Origin: Sporosarcina highlanderae
Lineage (GTDB): Bacteria > Bacillota > Bacilli > Bacillales_A > Planococcaceae
NCBI RefSeq assembly: GCF_030433715.1
Contig: NZ_JAROCC010000015.1
Coordinates: forward strand, 1 to 61,160
Direction: 5' to 3'
Length of the DNA: 61,160 nt
Part shown: positions 9,980-18,839 of the stretch, in pieces
How positions within the stretch are numbered: the stretch's first letter is position 1
How the letters are laid out: each line of letters starts with the position of its first letter
Notes under the pieces: generated by a model
Seen by the model: only the letters and a program-made list of their open reading frames with translations
Databases searched by the model: none
What the model was told of the DNA's origin: nothing
Made by a program: the position numbers and the translations under genes

Positions 9980-12013
9980 TCAATCTCTTCTTTGTTCATC
10001 AATCGGAGGAAGAGGTGTGTCTTCGCCCCTGTTCTCCCTTGGTAGATCTGCAATGGATGGATCTGCAGGCGCTCCTGTTGAATCGGGGTTGACTGTGTCT
10101 TTTACCGATTCAGCGTCCGCAGGCTTCTCTTCCACTTTAGAATCGCCATTTCCTTTTTGGTCATATGGACGATCCGGTAATGTACCATGATCCTTCAAGT
10201 GGTTGATTTGCTCAGCATCCAATGTTTCCACATCAAGAAGTGTTGTAGCAATCAGGTCAAGCAAGTCACGCTTTTCGGTAAGGATATTTTTAGCCCGCTC
10301 GTATTGCCCTTTGATGATACTTTGCATTTCTTGATCGATTTCGTAAGCAATCGACTCGGAATAATTCTGCTCCGAATTGAAATCTCTTCCAAGGAATACG
10401 TTTCCGCCTTGTGCGGAGCCGAATTGCATTGGTCCAAGCTTATCGCTCATACCATACTCCGTTACCATTGAACGTGCAATTCCAGTCGCTCGTTGGAAGT
10501 CGTTATGAGCTCCCGTGGACACTTCACCAAGTACAATCTCCTCTGCCACACGCCCACCTAAAAGACCAGCAATTTTATCGAGCAATTCAGGTTTCGTCAT
10601 GAAGTAACGGTCCTCTTTCGGAAGCATGACTGCATAACCACCCGCTTGGCCCCGAGGCACGATTGTTACTTTATGAACGATATCAGCGTCTTCAAGCATT
10701 AGTCCAACAACAACGTGACCCGCTTCATGGAATGCAACAATGTTTCTTTCCTTTTCGGAAATGACACGGCTTGTTTTCGCCGGACCTGCAATAACGCGGT
10801 CTGTCGCTTCATCGATATCCGCCATGTCGATCTTCGCTTTACCACGTCTTGCCGCAACGAGTGCAGCTTCGTTCAATAGGTTCTCAAGATCTGCACCCGA
10901 GAATCCAGGTGTACGTTGAGCAAGTGCCTTCATATTGACCGTGTCGTCAAGCGGCTTATTGCGCGCATGAACTTTAAGTACGGCTTCACGTCCTTTTACA
11001 TCCGGTCGACCGACAGTAATTTGACGGTCAAAACGTCCCGGACGAAGAAGTGCAGGGTCCAAAATATCCGGACGGTTCGTCGCTGCAACGATGATGATTC
11101 CTTCATTTCCATCGAAACCATCCATTTCAACTAAAAGTTGGTTCAATGTCTGTTCGCGCTCATCGTGGCCGCCACCAAGACCGGCACCACGTTGACGTCC
11201 GACTGCGTCGATTTCGTCAATGAAGATGATACATGGTGCATTCTTTTTCGCATTTTCGAACAAGTCGCGAACACGGGATGCACCAACCCCGACGAACATC
11301 TCAACGAAGTCCGAACCGGAAATCGAGAAGAACGGTACGCCAGCTTCACCGGCAACCGCACGTGCCAAAAGTGTTTTACCAGTTCCCGGAGGACCGACTA
11401 ACAAGATACCTTTAGGAATACGTGCTCCAAGTTCAGCAAACTTACGTGAATCTTTAAGGAAATCCACAACCTCTTCAAGCTCGGCTTTCTCTTCATCCGC
11501 ACCCGCAACATCCGTAAAACGGACTTTTTTGCGATCATCCGAGTGAAGCTTCGCCTTGCTCTTACCGAAATTCATAACTCGGCCGCCACCGCCGCCTTGC
11601 GCTTGATTCAATAAGAAGAAGAATAGGATGATAATAATGATGAAAGGTACCAGACCTGTAAAGAAGGCAACCCAAGCACTTGTTTCAGGTGCTTTTTGTA
11701 CATTGAATTTCGGGTTATTCGTTTTCCCAACGTCCCTAAGATCTGCCATGACGGATTGAGAATCGTCCGTTAGGATATTGGTGGTGAATTTCTCACCCTC
11801 CTCATAACCTTTCATGACCCCTTCGACAGTTAGAACGCCAGCGACAGGTTGAAACGAAACCGATTCAATGTCCCCTTTTTCCAAAGCCGTATAAAACTCA
11901 TCCGTTGTAATCTCTTTTGTCTTCGGATTCGGATTATTTAGTGAACTGAAAATCCCCATTATCGCAAGGAAGATCAATCCGTATAGTAGAAAGTATCGAA
12001 GTATACGATTCAT
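9980..12013 (-). CDS. ftsH: ATP-dependent membrane zinc metalloprotease FtsH
   Basis: A 677-residue membrane AAA+ protease. It has two N-terminal membrane segments (about 5-25 and 112-136) flanking an extracytoplasmic domain, then the AAA module with Walker A GPPGTGKT (207-214) and Walker [11 protein letters not shown] (261-270), and the zinc site HEAGH (429-433). The acidic, proline-rich tail (about 600-677) is long and low in complexity. It degrades membrane proteins and regulators such as SpoVM in Bacillus. The start at 12013 has GAGGAGG 7 nt upstream. It lies between hpt and coaX, as in B. subtilis. Confidence 0.97.
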   Translation of the reverse strand: MNRILRYFLLYGLIFLAIMGIFSSLNNPNPKTKEITTDEFYTALEKGDIESVSFQPVAGVLTVEGVMKGYEEGEKFTTNILTDDSQSVMADLRDVGKTNNPKFNVQKAPETSAWVAFFTGLVPFIIIIILFFFLLNQAQGGGGGRVMNFGKSKAKLHSDDRKKVRFTDVAGADEEKAELEEVVDFLKDSRKFAELGARIPKGILLVGPPGTGKTLLARAVAGEAGVPFFSISGSDFVEMFVGVGASRVRDLFENAKKNAPCIIFIDEIDAVGRQRGAGLGGGHDEREQTLNQLLVEMDGFDGNEGIIIVAATNRPDILDPALLRPGRFDRQITVGRPDVKGREAVLKVHARNKPLDDTVNMKALAQRTPGFSGADLENLLNEAALVAARRGKAKIDMADIDEATDRVIAGPAKTSRVISEKERNIVAFHEAGHVVVGLMLEDADIVHKVTIVPRGQAGGYAVMLPKEDRYFMTKPELLDKIAGLLGGRVAEEIVLGEVSTGAHNDFQRATGIARSMVTEYGMSDKLGPMQFGSAQGGNVFLGRDFNSEQNYSESIAYEIDQEMQSIIKGQYERAKNILTEKRDLLDLIATTLLDVETLDAEQINHLKDHGTLPDRPYDQKGNGDSKVEEKPADAESVKDTVNPDSTGAPADPSIADLPRENRGEDTPLPPIDEQRRD

Positions 12014-12045
12014 CCCAAGCCTCCTCATTTCTTCAACAGAAAACT

Positions 12046-12075
12046 ATTGTAAATCTTAACATATAACAGATTCAA
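12046..12075 (-). promoter_or_regulatory. ftsH promoter candidate
   Basis: On the minus strand there is TTGAAT (12070-12075), an 18-nt spacer and TACAAT (12046-12051), about 32 bp before the ftsH ATG. A second overlapping match (TTGAAG and TAAGAT) exists, so the exact choice is uncertain. Confidence 0.5.
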
Positions 12076-12182
12076 CCTTCAAAGGAAATGCCTTACTTAT
12101 TGGGACGTATTCCATAGGCGACTGCACTGCGCTAACTCAGTAACATTAATAATAGAATGTCAAACTTTTAGACACATATGGA

Positions 12183-12230
12183 AAAAAGCTTTCCAGCTCC
12201 CCTTGATAAAGGTTTGTTGAAAAGCTTTCA
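12183..12230 (-). terminator. Terminator after hpt
   Basis: GAAAGCTTTTC / GGAAAGCTTT hairpin followed by a T run on the minus strand. It begins at the hpt stop codon and separates hpt from ftsH. Confidence 0.75.
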
Positions 12231-12770
12231 GAAAGAGTAGATTTCCTTTTTCAATACACCGATATAAGGTAAATTCCTATATTTTTCTGCGTAATCGAGT
12301 CCGTAACCGACAACAAATGCATCCGGAACCAAGAAGCCTACATAATCTGCCTTCAAATCCACTTTTCGACCCGTTGGTTTATCAAGCAACGTTACAATCT
12401 TAATGGATTTTGCCTTCCGGTATTTGAAGAGTTCGACCAAATAGTTCAATGTCTTTCCGCTATCGATAATGTCTTCAATAATTAAAACATCACGTCCTTC
12501 GACGCTCGTATTCAAGTCTTTGACAATTTTCACTTCTCCAGAGGAAACTGTTGCGTTTCCATAGCTGGAAACATCCATGAAATCCAACTCGATATATGCA
12601 TCGACACGTTTAATAAGATCGCTCATGAAAGGTAATGCACCCTTTAGAACGCCGATAGCAAGCGGAAATTTATCCTGATAATCCGCTGTAAGCACAGCAC
12701 CAAGTTCCGCAACTTTTTCTTGAATTTGTTCTTCCGTAATTAACACTTCTTCGATATCTTTCTGTAACAT
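12228..12770 (-). CDS. hpt: Hypoxanthine phosphoribosyltransferase
   Basis: A 180-residue purine salvage enzyme converting hypoxanthine or guanine plus PRPP to IMP or GMP. The PRPP loop is [10 protein letters not shown] in the middle of the protein, with [18 protein letters not shown] near the end. The start at 12770 has AGAGGG upstream and gives the usual family length; the frame is open seven codons further. It is 28 nt after tilS, as in the B. subtilis tilS-hpt-ftsH cluster. HprT with TilS regulates ftsH in B. subtilis; the terminator here would limit read-through. Confidence 0.96.
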   Translation of the reverse strand: MLQKDIEEVLITEEQIQEKVAELGAVLTADYQDKFPLAIGVLKGALPFMSDLIKRVDAYIELDFMDVSSYGNATVSSGEVKIVKDLNTSVEGRDVLIIEDIIDSGKTLNYLVELFKYRKAKSIKIVTLLDKPTGRKVDLKADYVGFLVPDAFVVGYGLDYAEKYRNLPYIGVLKKEIYSF

Positions 12771-12798
12771 CGAAAGCCCTCTCTTCTTCATAAAGTCT

Positions 12799-14184
12799 TT
12801 ATAGTTTCTTTAACCTGAATATGTACTTTTCCTGTTCAGATTTCTTGCGCTTGAACCGGATGCCGTACCGTACGCCTGGAATGGCGCAAATTTCATCTTG
12901 TGAAGTTGTGACGATAGGCAACTCTCGCCGCTTTTCCGCACCGATCTTCTCATCAATGAACAATCTTGATAAGCGCTTCGCTTGGTCCATCTTAGGAAGC
13001 AAAATTCGGTCGCCGTCTTTTTTTGGTCTTAAATAGAGTGGTAAGTCTTGGTCCGCCATATCGAAATATCGATATTCACAGACCTCCTCAACCTCACTAT
13101 CCGCATCATCCCAAGACAGCAACATATCGCCCCAAATTACCCATTCGCCTTTCGGCAGTATGCGCCGTTCAGCAGATTGTTCATTTCCACCTTTCACAAT
13201 AGAAACCTTGTCGTATTCTCTTACGAAACGGAAACCTCTTGGAAGGTCAATCGTACTATTCCCTTGCCGGATAGACAAATGATGATGCAATTGGTCCAAT
13301 AATGCTGCATTGTATTCAACAGGTATACTTTCCCCAGCATAAAGATAATTCAATAGTAGTGGAATGAAACGCTTTTGTAAAGCAGTGTGCATGCCGGCAA
13401 ACAGATTGGTATCGAAGGTCGGATACCCTTCCTTTGTAAAGGACACAATGGAACTGAATCTTTCATTTGTCAAGTTAGCCAAAAGCTCTTCATCCCGTTG
13501 CAGAGCGGCAGTCATTTTCACGACATTAACTGCCGCTGCTTGGTTTTCATTCAGAATGATAGGTGCAACATGATGACGCAGTCTATTCCGCAAATAGGCA
13601 TCACTTTCATTACTTGGATCCTCCCTGAACTGCTTGTCCCGCTCCTTCAGGTAAGCTGCGAGTTCCTCCTTCATCGCCGGAAGAAACGGTCTGATCACTG
13701 TTCCTCCATCCAAATTCCTCTTAACAGAAATACCAGTAGGAACACTTCCTTTGGAAAGTTGCATCAACACTGTCTCCAACTGATCCTCGGCATGATGGGC
13801 AGTTGCCAAGCAATCGTATCCTTCCTTTTTCATCACCTCACTAAAGTATGCATACCTACCGGAACGACATATATCCTGGACATTTCCGCCTTTTTCATTC
13901 AGGATGGCGGGAACAGGCACACGTCCACCGAAAAAAGGAATACCTAACTCGTCACATATTCCTTTCACGAAGCGCCCGTCCTCCGCTGATTCTTCACCCC
14001 GTAACATATGATCGACATGGATGCCGGCTACATCTACTTGTAACCTTCCAAAGGTTTCTGCAGCCAAAACCAACAGCGCAACAGAATCCAGCCCGCCGGA
14101 ACAGGCAACAAGGACCCGTTGGTTAGTACGTAACAGGTTTTCGCGATCTATGAAATCGAGGATTTTCCGTTGAAACGCCTTCAT
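12799..14184 (-). CDS. tilS: tRNA(Ile)-lysidine synthetase
   Basis: A 461-residue N-type ATP pyrophosphatase that converts the wobble C of tRNA-Ile(CAU) to lysidine. The PP-loop SGGLDS lies at residues 29-34, with HVDHMLRG and the substrate block [13 protein letters not shown] further on. The C-terminal domain (about 380-461) matches the TilS substrate-binding region. GGAGGAACGG precedes the ATG. It starts 37 nt after spoIIE; in B. subtilis yabS and yabT lie between them and are missing here. Confidence 0.96.
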   Translation of the reverse strand: MKAFQRKILDFIDRENLLRTNQRVLVACSGGLDSVALLVLAAETFGRLQVDVAGIHVDHMLRGEESAEDGRFVKGICDELGIPFFGGRVPVPAILNEKGGNVQDICRSGRYAYFSEVMKKEGYDCLATAHHAEDQLETVLMQLSKGSVPTGISVKRNLDGGTVIRPFLPAMKEELAAYLKERDKQFREDPSNESDAYLRNRLRHHVAPIILNENQAAAVNVVKMTAALQRDEELLANLTNERFSSIVSFTKEGYPTFDTNLFAGMHTALQKRFIPLLLNYLYAGESIPVEYNAALLDQLHHHLSIRQGNSTIDLPRGFRFVREYDKVSIVKGGNEQSAERRILPKGEWVIWGDMLLSWDDADSEVEEVCEYRYFDMADQDLPLYLRPKKDGDRILLPKMDQAKRLSRLFIDEKIGAEKRRELPIVTTSQDEICAIPGVRYGIRFKRKKSEQEKYIFRLKKL

Positions 14185-14221
14185 TCTTCCGTTCCTCCAA
14201 TCAATTACACATGACTCTATT

Positions 14222-16630
14222 CTAACGCATAACTTTTTCCCGGGAAATTGATAGGTTCGTCGGTTTTATTGTCATCCACTTTGGCAGGACATGGTCAACT
14301 TTCATAACGAGCACTGTTCGATCATCTATAACAACTCCGAATCTCCTTTCCATTTCAGACATGATACGATCGGCTAACGATTCACAGGAAAGATGCTGGT
14401 ACTTTTCCAGTATTCCATAAAGTACTTCCTCCTGCTTTTCAATCGTAACCTTTCCATTAAAGACACCGTCAGTTAGCATGACAACAACATCTCCAGATTT
14501 TAATTCTTCATTTTTGGCTTCTACTGAAAACGATGGCAAAAACCCAACAGGAACCGATTTGCTATCAAGGCGGAGGAAATCATGGCCTCGTTTAATATAC
14601 GTACTCATCGACCCAGCCTTCCACGACCACAACCTTCCATCTTGAAGATCAATCAACGCCAAATCCAGCGTCGCATACATATCATCCAACCCATTCAACG
14701 ACATCATATAATGCAAAGTATGCATCGCTGTTTCCGGATCCATCTTCCGGTCCAGACACTCCCTCATCAGTCTGATCACTTTCCGGCTTTCTCTATATGC
14801 ATTCATATCATGTCCCATACCATCAGACAATAGAACCGCAGTCAGGCCATCGTGAATCGGGAAAACCTCGTAAGCATCACCCGCATGGAATGTCCCTCCC
14901 CCAGCCGTCGCAACAACCCCGTATTCCAATGAAAAACGGACTGCTGAACTGAAGACGAGTTGAATATGCGGGAAAGGATCTTGCAGCACGGACGTTTTTT
15001 CCACTTTAAACGGTTCCTGATAAACCTCCTCTAATATCGGTATTATTAAACGTTCAGCCACTGTAGTATCTGTTTCAAAGTCTGAGCGTTTTTCCGGAAC
15101 TGAACAGACTATCTTGTAAGCCCCTTTCTCCTCTGACAAAATGTCGATTTGATAATACTCGATTCCCAGAGAATGAAAATGTTTCCCTAATTCCTCCTCT
15201 GCAAGATGATTGACAGTCAAATCCCCTTTAATGTCATTCATTATTTTTTCCAGATGGGTACTCATATCCCTCAATTGTAACGCTAACATCTTCCTTCCAT
15301 GTTGGAGTTGTCCCATTAAGAGGTTATTTGCGGCCTGTTCTTCAAGTTCAGCTATCAGACCAGAAGAGCGGATGCATTTATATTTGATCCTTTCCTCAAC
15401 TCGGTGACGGGCCGCTTTCTTTGTCGCCGAATAGGTTGTCTCCCATTCATATAGAAGACGCGGCATCCCTTCCTTGCTACCCTCCCAGCATTTCGAATAG
15501 CGGAAGCAAGATTGACAAATGGATGGGATTGACTGCGTCGCATTGACATCGTCAGAAGCGAAACGATCGTTGACAAGGTTTGACATGAATTCCGCAAACT
15601 GCTGAAAGTCCGCCAATTGTTCATCCAACCGACTTGTCAGCCACTTTTGTCGTTTCACCGATAAATCCTGTTGTCCCGGCGTTATCATCCGAGTGATAGG
15701 CTCAACCTTCTTTGTCGGGATTAAGAAAAACAGGGCTGTCGCAAGACCAATTGTAAGAAAATGTGATGTGTCAAGCGGCAATGTTATATCATATAACAGG
15801 AAGAATACAGAAACAGCGAAGCCTCCAGTTGCTATCCCTAATTTCCCCATACGACTTAATGCGCCCGCAAAAAATCCGGTCATTCCATACACCGCCATCA
15901 TGCCCGTGAATGATAATTCCGCAACACCAGCTATCGCCGCAATCATCATCGCAATGGTCGTCGAAAAGGGCAGTCCTCCCGCCAATGCAGCAAGCAAGAT
16001 TGTAAGATGAAGCAGAAGTCCCGAAGTCGAAATTGGGCCAACCATGAAGTTACCCATCCCAGTTGTCGCCATGATGCCAACGATACAAACAGCCCCAAGC
16101 CGCTCCGGAGACCATTGGCCGAAAAAGATCCGTTCTCTATGTGGAAATGCGACAAAGAGGAAAAACGTCATGAATAAAGCTAAGATTGCTTCAAATCCGA
16201 TTGTCAACTGAACATTAACAGGCGGTTGCCCGCTGAACATGATAAACTGCCAAAGCACTTGAACAACGATAATTGATCCTGCCACAGTCAATGGAATCGA
16301 TTTCCGCATGAAAGGATGCTTGCTTACTACATTGAATAACAGCAATTGCAATAAGTAGATCACCGCTTGTCCTAACCCAAGAAAGGCTCCCCCAGCCATT
16401 CCCCCAATAAATACATAAATGAGATGTTTTCTGAATCGCGCTTGCGCCAGTGCCCAAATCGGCAGGAAAAATGGAACCGCCGCATCAAATAACACCGCTT
16501 GCGACAAGAAAAACGTACTTGTCAAAAAGAAAATCGCCAGCAAAATATACATTTTCCGATTCCCCACTGTTTCTAACGTATGGCGAATCTGCTGAACAAA
16601 CGGCCTCTCGAGATTGCTTACCATCTTCAT
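14222..16630 (-). CDS. spoIIE: Stage II sporulation protein E (PP2C phosphatase)
   Basis: An 802-residue membrane phosphatase that dephosphorylates SpoIIAA and so activates sigma-F in the forespore. About ten membrane segments fill residues 25-310, followed by a central FtsZ-associated region and a C-terminal PP2C domain (about 575-790) with VLLSDGMGHDMNA and VVMLTDGV. The start at 16630 has GGGGG 8 nt upstream; an ATG six bases later also has a GGAG. Its presence implies an endospore former. Upstream are a -10 and partial Spo0A sites. It is divergent from tRNA-Met. Confidence 0.96.
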   Translation of the reverse strand: MKMVSNLERPFVQQIRHTLETVGNRKMYILLAIFFLTSTFFLSQAVLFDAAVPFFLPIWALAQARFRKHLIYVFIGGMAGGAFLGLGQAVIYLLQLLLFNVVSKHPFMRKSIPLTVAGSIIVVQVLWQFIMFSGQPPVNVQLTIGFEAILALFMTFFLFVAFPHRERIFFGQWSPERLGAVCIVGIMATTGMGNFMVGPISTSGLLLHLTILLAALAGGLPFSTTIAMMIAAIAGVAELSFTGMMAVYGMTGFFAGALSRMGKLGIATGGFAVSVFFLLYDITLPLDTSHFLTIGLATALFFLIPTKKVEPITRMITPGQQDLSVKRQKWLTSRLDEQLADFQQFAEFMSNLVNDRFASDDVNATQSIPSICQSCFRYSKCWEGSKEGMPRLLYEWETTYSATKKAARHRVEERIKYKCIRSSGLIAELEEQAANNLLMGQLQHGRKMLALQLRDMSTHLEKIMNDIKGDLTVNHLAEEELGKHFHSLGIEYYQIDILSEEKGAYKIVCSVPEKRSDFETDTTVAERLIIPILEEVYQEPFKVEKTSVLQDPFPHIQLVFSSAVRFSLEYGVVATAGGGTFHAGDAYEVFPIHDGLTAVLLSDGMGHDMNAYRESRKVIRLMRECLDRKMDPETAMHTLHYMMSLNGLDDMYATLDLALIDLQDGRLWSWKAGSMSTYIKRGHDFLRLDSKSVPVGFLPSFSVEAKNEELKSGDVVVMLTDGVFNGKVTIEKQEEVLYGILEKYQHLSCESLADRIMSEMERRFGVVIDDRTVLVMKVDHVLPKWMTIKPTNLSISREKVMR

Positions 16631-16662
16631 CTCCACATTCCCCCTATGTCTACTTGCCCCTA

Positions 16663-16728
16663 AGTATACATAGACTGTTCCGAAGATTTTGTCTGTTCGT
16701 GACAAGTTTTTTAAAAAGATTTCGACGA
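16663..16728 (-). promoter_or_regulatory. spoIIE control region with candidate Spo0A sites
   Basis: On the minus strand TATACT (16663-16668) is a good -10 about 33 bp before spoIIE, with no -35 at normal spacing. Further upstream is an inverted TTGTC/GACAA pair (16689-16705), and TCGTCGAA (16721-16728), one mismatch from the 0A core TTGTCGAA. B. subtilis spoIIE is a sigma-A, Spo0A-activated promoter with abnormal spacing, so the arrangement fits; the individual sites are weak. Confidence 0.45.
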
Positions 16729-16762
16729 GTTCCGTAGTGTTTTTCTATTTTTAAACGATAGG

Positions 16763-16791
16763 TTGACAGACGTTCGAAAGGCATGTATTAT
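16763..16791 (+). promoter_or_regulatory. tRNA-Met promoter (sigma-A)
   Basis: On the plus strand there is TTGACA (16763-16768), a 17-nt spacer and TATTAT (16786-16791), about 33 bp before the tRNA. Confidence 0.85.
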
Positions 16792-16823
16792 AGTTATTGT
16801 CGTTCAGATAGAAGAACAACAAC

Positions 16824-16897
16824 GGCGGCGTAGCTCAGCTGGCTAGAGCGTACGGTTCATACCCGTAAGGTCGGGGGTTCGATCCCCTCTGCCGCCA
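16824..16897 (+). tRNA. tRNA-Met (anticodon CAT)
   Basis: A 74-nt cloverleaf. The acceptor stem GGCGGCG pairs with TGCCGCC, with A as discriminator and no encoded CCA. The D arm contains AGCTCAGCTGGCTAGAGC, the anticodon stem TACGG/CCGTA frames TTCATAC, and the T arm is GGGGGTTCGATCCCC. The G-C first pair and CAT anticodon fit an elongator methionine tRNA. B. subtilis has Met and Glu tRNAs at this site (between yabR and spoIIE); here there is only one, on the strand opposite its neighbours. Confidence 0.95.
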
Positions 16898-16912
16898 TAA
16901 ACGAAGAGCGTA

Positions 16913-17010
16913 GAGCGTCGTTTAGCCTCGACAGGTGCTGGAAGCCTTGAGGTTAAAGGCGCTCTTTGCCTTTAACAGCAAGGCTGAAGCATCCCGAGAG
17001 GCTGACGCTC
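16913..17010 (+). repeat. Long imperfect hairpin downstream of tRNA-Met
   Basis: Five nested helices can be paired by eye: GAGCGTC/GACGCTC, AGCCTC/GAGGCT, GGTGCT/AGCATC, AGCCTT/AAGGCT and GTTAAAGGC/GCCTTTAAC, around a 7-nt loop (16961-16967). It sits between the tRNA and its terminator, so it is probably co-transcribed. It resembles dispersed palindromic elements of Bacillaceae intergenic DNA; a structured RNA cannot be excluded. Confidence 0.65.
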
Positions 17011-17026
17011 GAAGCTGGACAGAAAT

Positions 17027-17058
17027 GCAGGAGGCCCAATGGGCCTCCTGCTTTTTTT
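17027..17058 (+). terminator. Terminator of the tRNA-Met transcript
   Basis: GCAGGAGGCCC / GGGCCTCCTGC with loop AAT, followed by seven T on the plus strand. A strong intrinsic terminator. Confidence 0.92.
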
Positions 17059-17065
17059 ATGAAAT

Positions 17066-17160
17066 ACGCATAAATTGCTGTAATCACGCATAAAGCGTAA
17101 CAGATACGCATAAATTCCCCGAATCACTCATAAACTCCCGCAATCACGCATAACTCCACT
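17066..17160. repeat. Tandem repeat array with 20-bp period (ACGCATAAA units)
   Basis: The core ACGCATAAA or a close variant recurs at 17066, 17086, 17106, 17126 and 17146, exactly 20 bases apart. The other bases of each unit vary, often ending in AATC. The array ends just before the stop codon of the DinB-family pseudogene. Confidence 0.8.
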
Positions 17161-17163
17161 TTT

Positions 17164-17643
17164 TCATTTACTATCCGAATAAATTCCCTCATTTTCGCGA
17201 ACCGACTCGATTTGTTCCTTATGATGCGAATCATGCCAAACAAAATCCGCGAAATACTGCCCTATCGACAATAAGTGATCCCCTATTTAAAACTCTTTAA
17301 TCCATTCTGTTTCGTCAACTTGCTGGAGTCGCTCTAATATTCTCTCACGTTGCTCCTTCGCATACGTCAATATCTCTTCAAATGTTTTTCCATTCGCAAG
17401 TCTTGCAGCTTCCTCATTAAATGGCTCAAACGGCACATCCTTTAATACGTTTCCTTCTTGCATTTCAGGCAAGCGTTCCTCACAAGTAAATCGATCCCAT
17501 TCCGCCATATGCATAACAATCTCTTTTGGCGACCATTTTCCTTCTTGATAAGGTGTGTTTGCCTGTTGTTCAGATAATAATTGCAGCGAATCAACCCAAT
17601 CTTTGTACTTTGCAAGGTCTTTTATTACTTCAGATTTTTTCAT
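17164..17643 (-). pseudogene. DinB-family protein interrupted by an in-frame TAA
   Basis: The open part is 118 codons (17287-17643) and encodes a DinB-like four-helix start with the first metal-ligand region HMAEWD near residue 46. It stops at TAA (17287-17289). In the same frame the sequence continues for 40 more codons as IGDHLLSIGQYFADFVWHDS followed by HHKEQIES, and ends at TGA (17164-17166). That tail carries the paired histidines that complete the metal site, and the joined length (about 159 codons) fits the family. A single AAA-to-TAA change would explain it. The ribosome site AAAGGGGGAGAG is intact. Function of family members like this is unknown (possible thiol-transferase or stress role). 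Confidence 0.8.
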
Positions 17644-17748
17644 TCCTACTCTCCCCCTTTTATAATGTTATCTATTCGATTCAACTGACTTGAAATCCTT
17701 TCATTAGTTTTTCCTTTTTTATATCGTTAGAGTTCTCCTTTCTGCAAA

Positions 17749-17787
17749 TAAAAAAACGACCAGCACCTTAATAGATGCCAATCGTTT
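17749..17787 (-). terminator. Terminator after yabR
   Basis: A 13-bp stem with G-T pairs (AACGATTGGCATC / GGTGCTGGTCGTT) followed by a T run on the minus strand, about 35 nt after the yabR stop. Confidence 0.8.
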
Positions 17788-17821
17788 ATAGGAACCGCAT
17801 TTAATTAAAATAGCCAGCAAG

Positions 17822-18241
17822 TTACCCTCTTCTTGCGCCACGGCCACCGCGTTTAGATTCTGTTGCTCTTTTCAAAGTTGAAAGGCGTTCTTCACTGTCT
17901 TTCATGAATTTCGCCATTTTTTGCTCAAAATTCTCAGGACGTTCGTTATTGCTTGAACGGCCACCGCTGTGACGAGGGCGTTGAGGGCGTTGTGGGCGCT
18001 CAGATTCAGGTTTCGCTTTTCTGATCGATAACCCGATTTTACCGTCTGTGCCGACATTCATCACTTTTACTTCAACCATGTCGCCTACTTTTAGGTGGTC
18101 GTTAATATCCTTAACATAATTGTCCGCCACTTCACTGATATGGACGAGACCAGTTGAACCGTTCGGTAGTTCAACGAACGCACCGAAGTTTGTGATCCCT
18201 GTAACTTTCCCTTGTAACTTGCTGCCTACTTCAATTGACAT
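17822..18241 (-). CDS. yabR: S1-domain RNA-binding protein (YabR-like)
   Basis: A 139-residue protein with one S1 domain at about 4-75 (GKVTGITNFGAFVELPNGSTG and GLVHISEVADNYVKD). A basic, disordered C-terminal half is rich in Arg, Pro and Gly (RPQRPQRPRH, RGGRGARRG). S1 proteins of this type associate with the ribosome in Firmicutes; the exact role is not settled. Place and length match B. subtilis yabR, after divIC. AGGAGGAGC lies about 10 nt before the ATG. It has its own promoter inside the divIC terminator, so it can be expressed apart from the sporulation genes. Confidence 0.88.
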   Translation of the reverse strand: MSIEVGSKLQGKVTGITNFGAFVELPNGSTGLVHISEVADNYVKDINDHLKVGDMVEVKVMNVGTDGKIGLSIRKAKPESERPQRPQRPRHSGGRSSNNERPENFEQKMAKFMKDSEERLSTLKRATESKRGGRGARRG

Positions 18242-18308
18242 AAAAAAAATGCTCCTCCTTAATATTTAAACGACCCCTATTTTAGGAGCCTTTTTACCAT
18301 ATGACGAG

Positions 18309-18324
18309 TCTTGCATATGCAAGA
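18309..18324. promoter_or_regulatory. Perfect 16-bp palindrome in the yabR leader
   Basis: TCTTGCATATGCAAGA is identical on both strands and lies just downstream of the yabR -10, near +6 to +21. It could be an operator or a leader hairpin; there is no T tract after it. Confidence 0.5.
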
Positions 18325-18335
18325 TCCTTACTTTC

Positions 18336-18363
18336 ATTATAGCCAACAAAAAAAGAGTGTCAA
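18336..18363 (-). promoter_or_regulatory. yabR promoter (sigma-A)
   Basis: On the minus strand there is a perfect TTGACA (18358-18363), a 16-nt spacer and a perfect TATAAT (18336-18341). The -35 lies in the second arm of the divIC terminator. Confidence 0.85.
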
Positions 18364-18378
18364 TAAGACTACTCTTTT
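18346..18378 (-). terminator. Terminator at the end of divIC
   Basis: AGAGTAGTC / GACACTCT hairpin with one bulge, followed by a T7 run on the minus strand. It overlaps the last divIC codons and the yabR -35. Confidence 0.75.
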
Positions 18379-18785
18379 CCGTCATCTTTTTCATCATTTT
18401 TCTTCTTTTTTTCAGGTACTGAAAAGATGATTTCATTTTTATCAGATAAAAAGTACTCTTTCCTTGCTAACTTTGCAATGTAGTCTTCATCATCCAGTTT
18501 GACAAGCTGTTTTTTAAGAAGATCGTGTTCTTCATTGACCTGTTCCAACTGTGCAAGCATTTCCTTCTTCTCTAACTCTTTATCCTGCAACGTCTGCTTT
18601 TGCTGAATATACATATTCGTTAAACCACCAAACACCGCAAAAGCAATTACCGCATAGATAAACAGTTTTCTCTGGAGCCGCTTCTTTTGCTTGTTTCTCC
18701 AAATTTCCTTTTTACGCAACGAGCGGACATATTCAGTTTCAATCGATGCAACGGTTGCGGATGGTTTCCTTTTCCTTTGCTCCAT
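18369..18785 (-). CDS. divIC: Septum formation initiator DivIC
   Basis: A 138-residue bitopic membrane protein. A basic cytoplasmic N terminus (about 1-40) is followed by one membrane helix (about 42-58, LFIYAVIAFAVFGGLT), an extracellular coiled coil (about 62-100) and a charged tail. DivIC pairs with FtsL and DivIB in the division complex. The N-terminal part is longer than in B. subtilis. The ATG at 18785 has GAGGGAG 9 nt upstream; an ATG six codons earlier is possible. It follows yabQ by 54 nt. Confidence 0.9.
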   Translation of the reverse strand: MEQRKRKPSATVASIETEYVRSLRKKEIWRNKQKKRLQRKLFIYAVIAFAVFGGLTNMYIQQKQTLQDKELEKKEMLAQLEQVNEEHDLLKKQLVKLDDEDYIAKLARKEYFLSDKNEIIFSVPEKKKKNDEKDDGKE

Positions 18786-18839
18786 GTCTGCACTCTCCCT
18801 CATTACAGTTCGAAATTCGATAAGTTAATAGATTATACA

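Noticed and set aside
13387..13947. 186-codon plus-strand frame opposite tilS
   Set aside because: Antisense shadow of a conserved gene, without start signals or motifs.
17066..17160. CRISPR array
   Set aside because: The repeated core is only about 9 bp with degenerate filler and no cas genes nearby, so it does not fit a repeat-spacer array.
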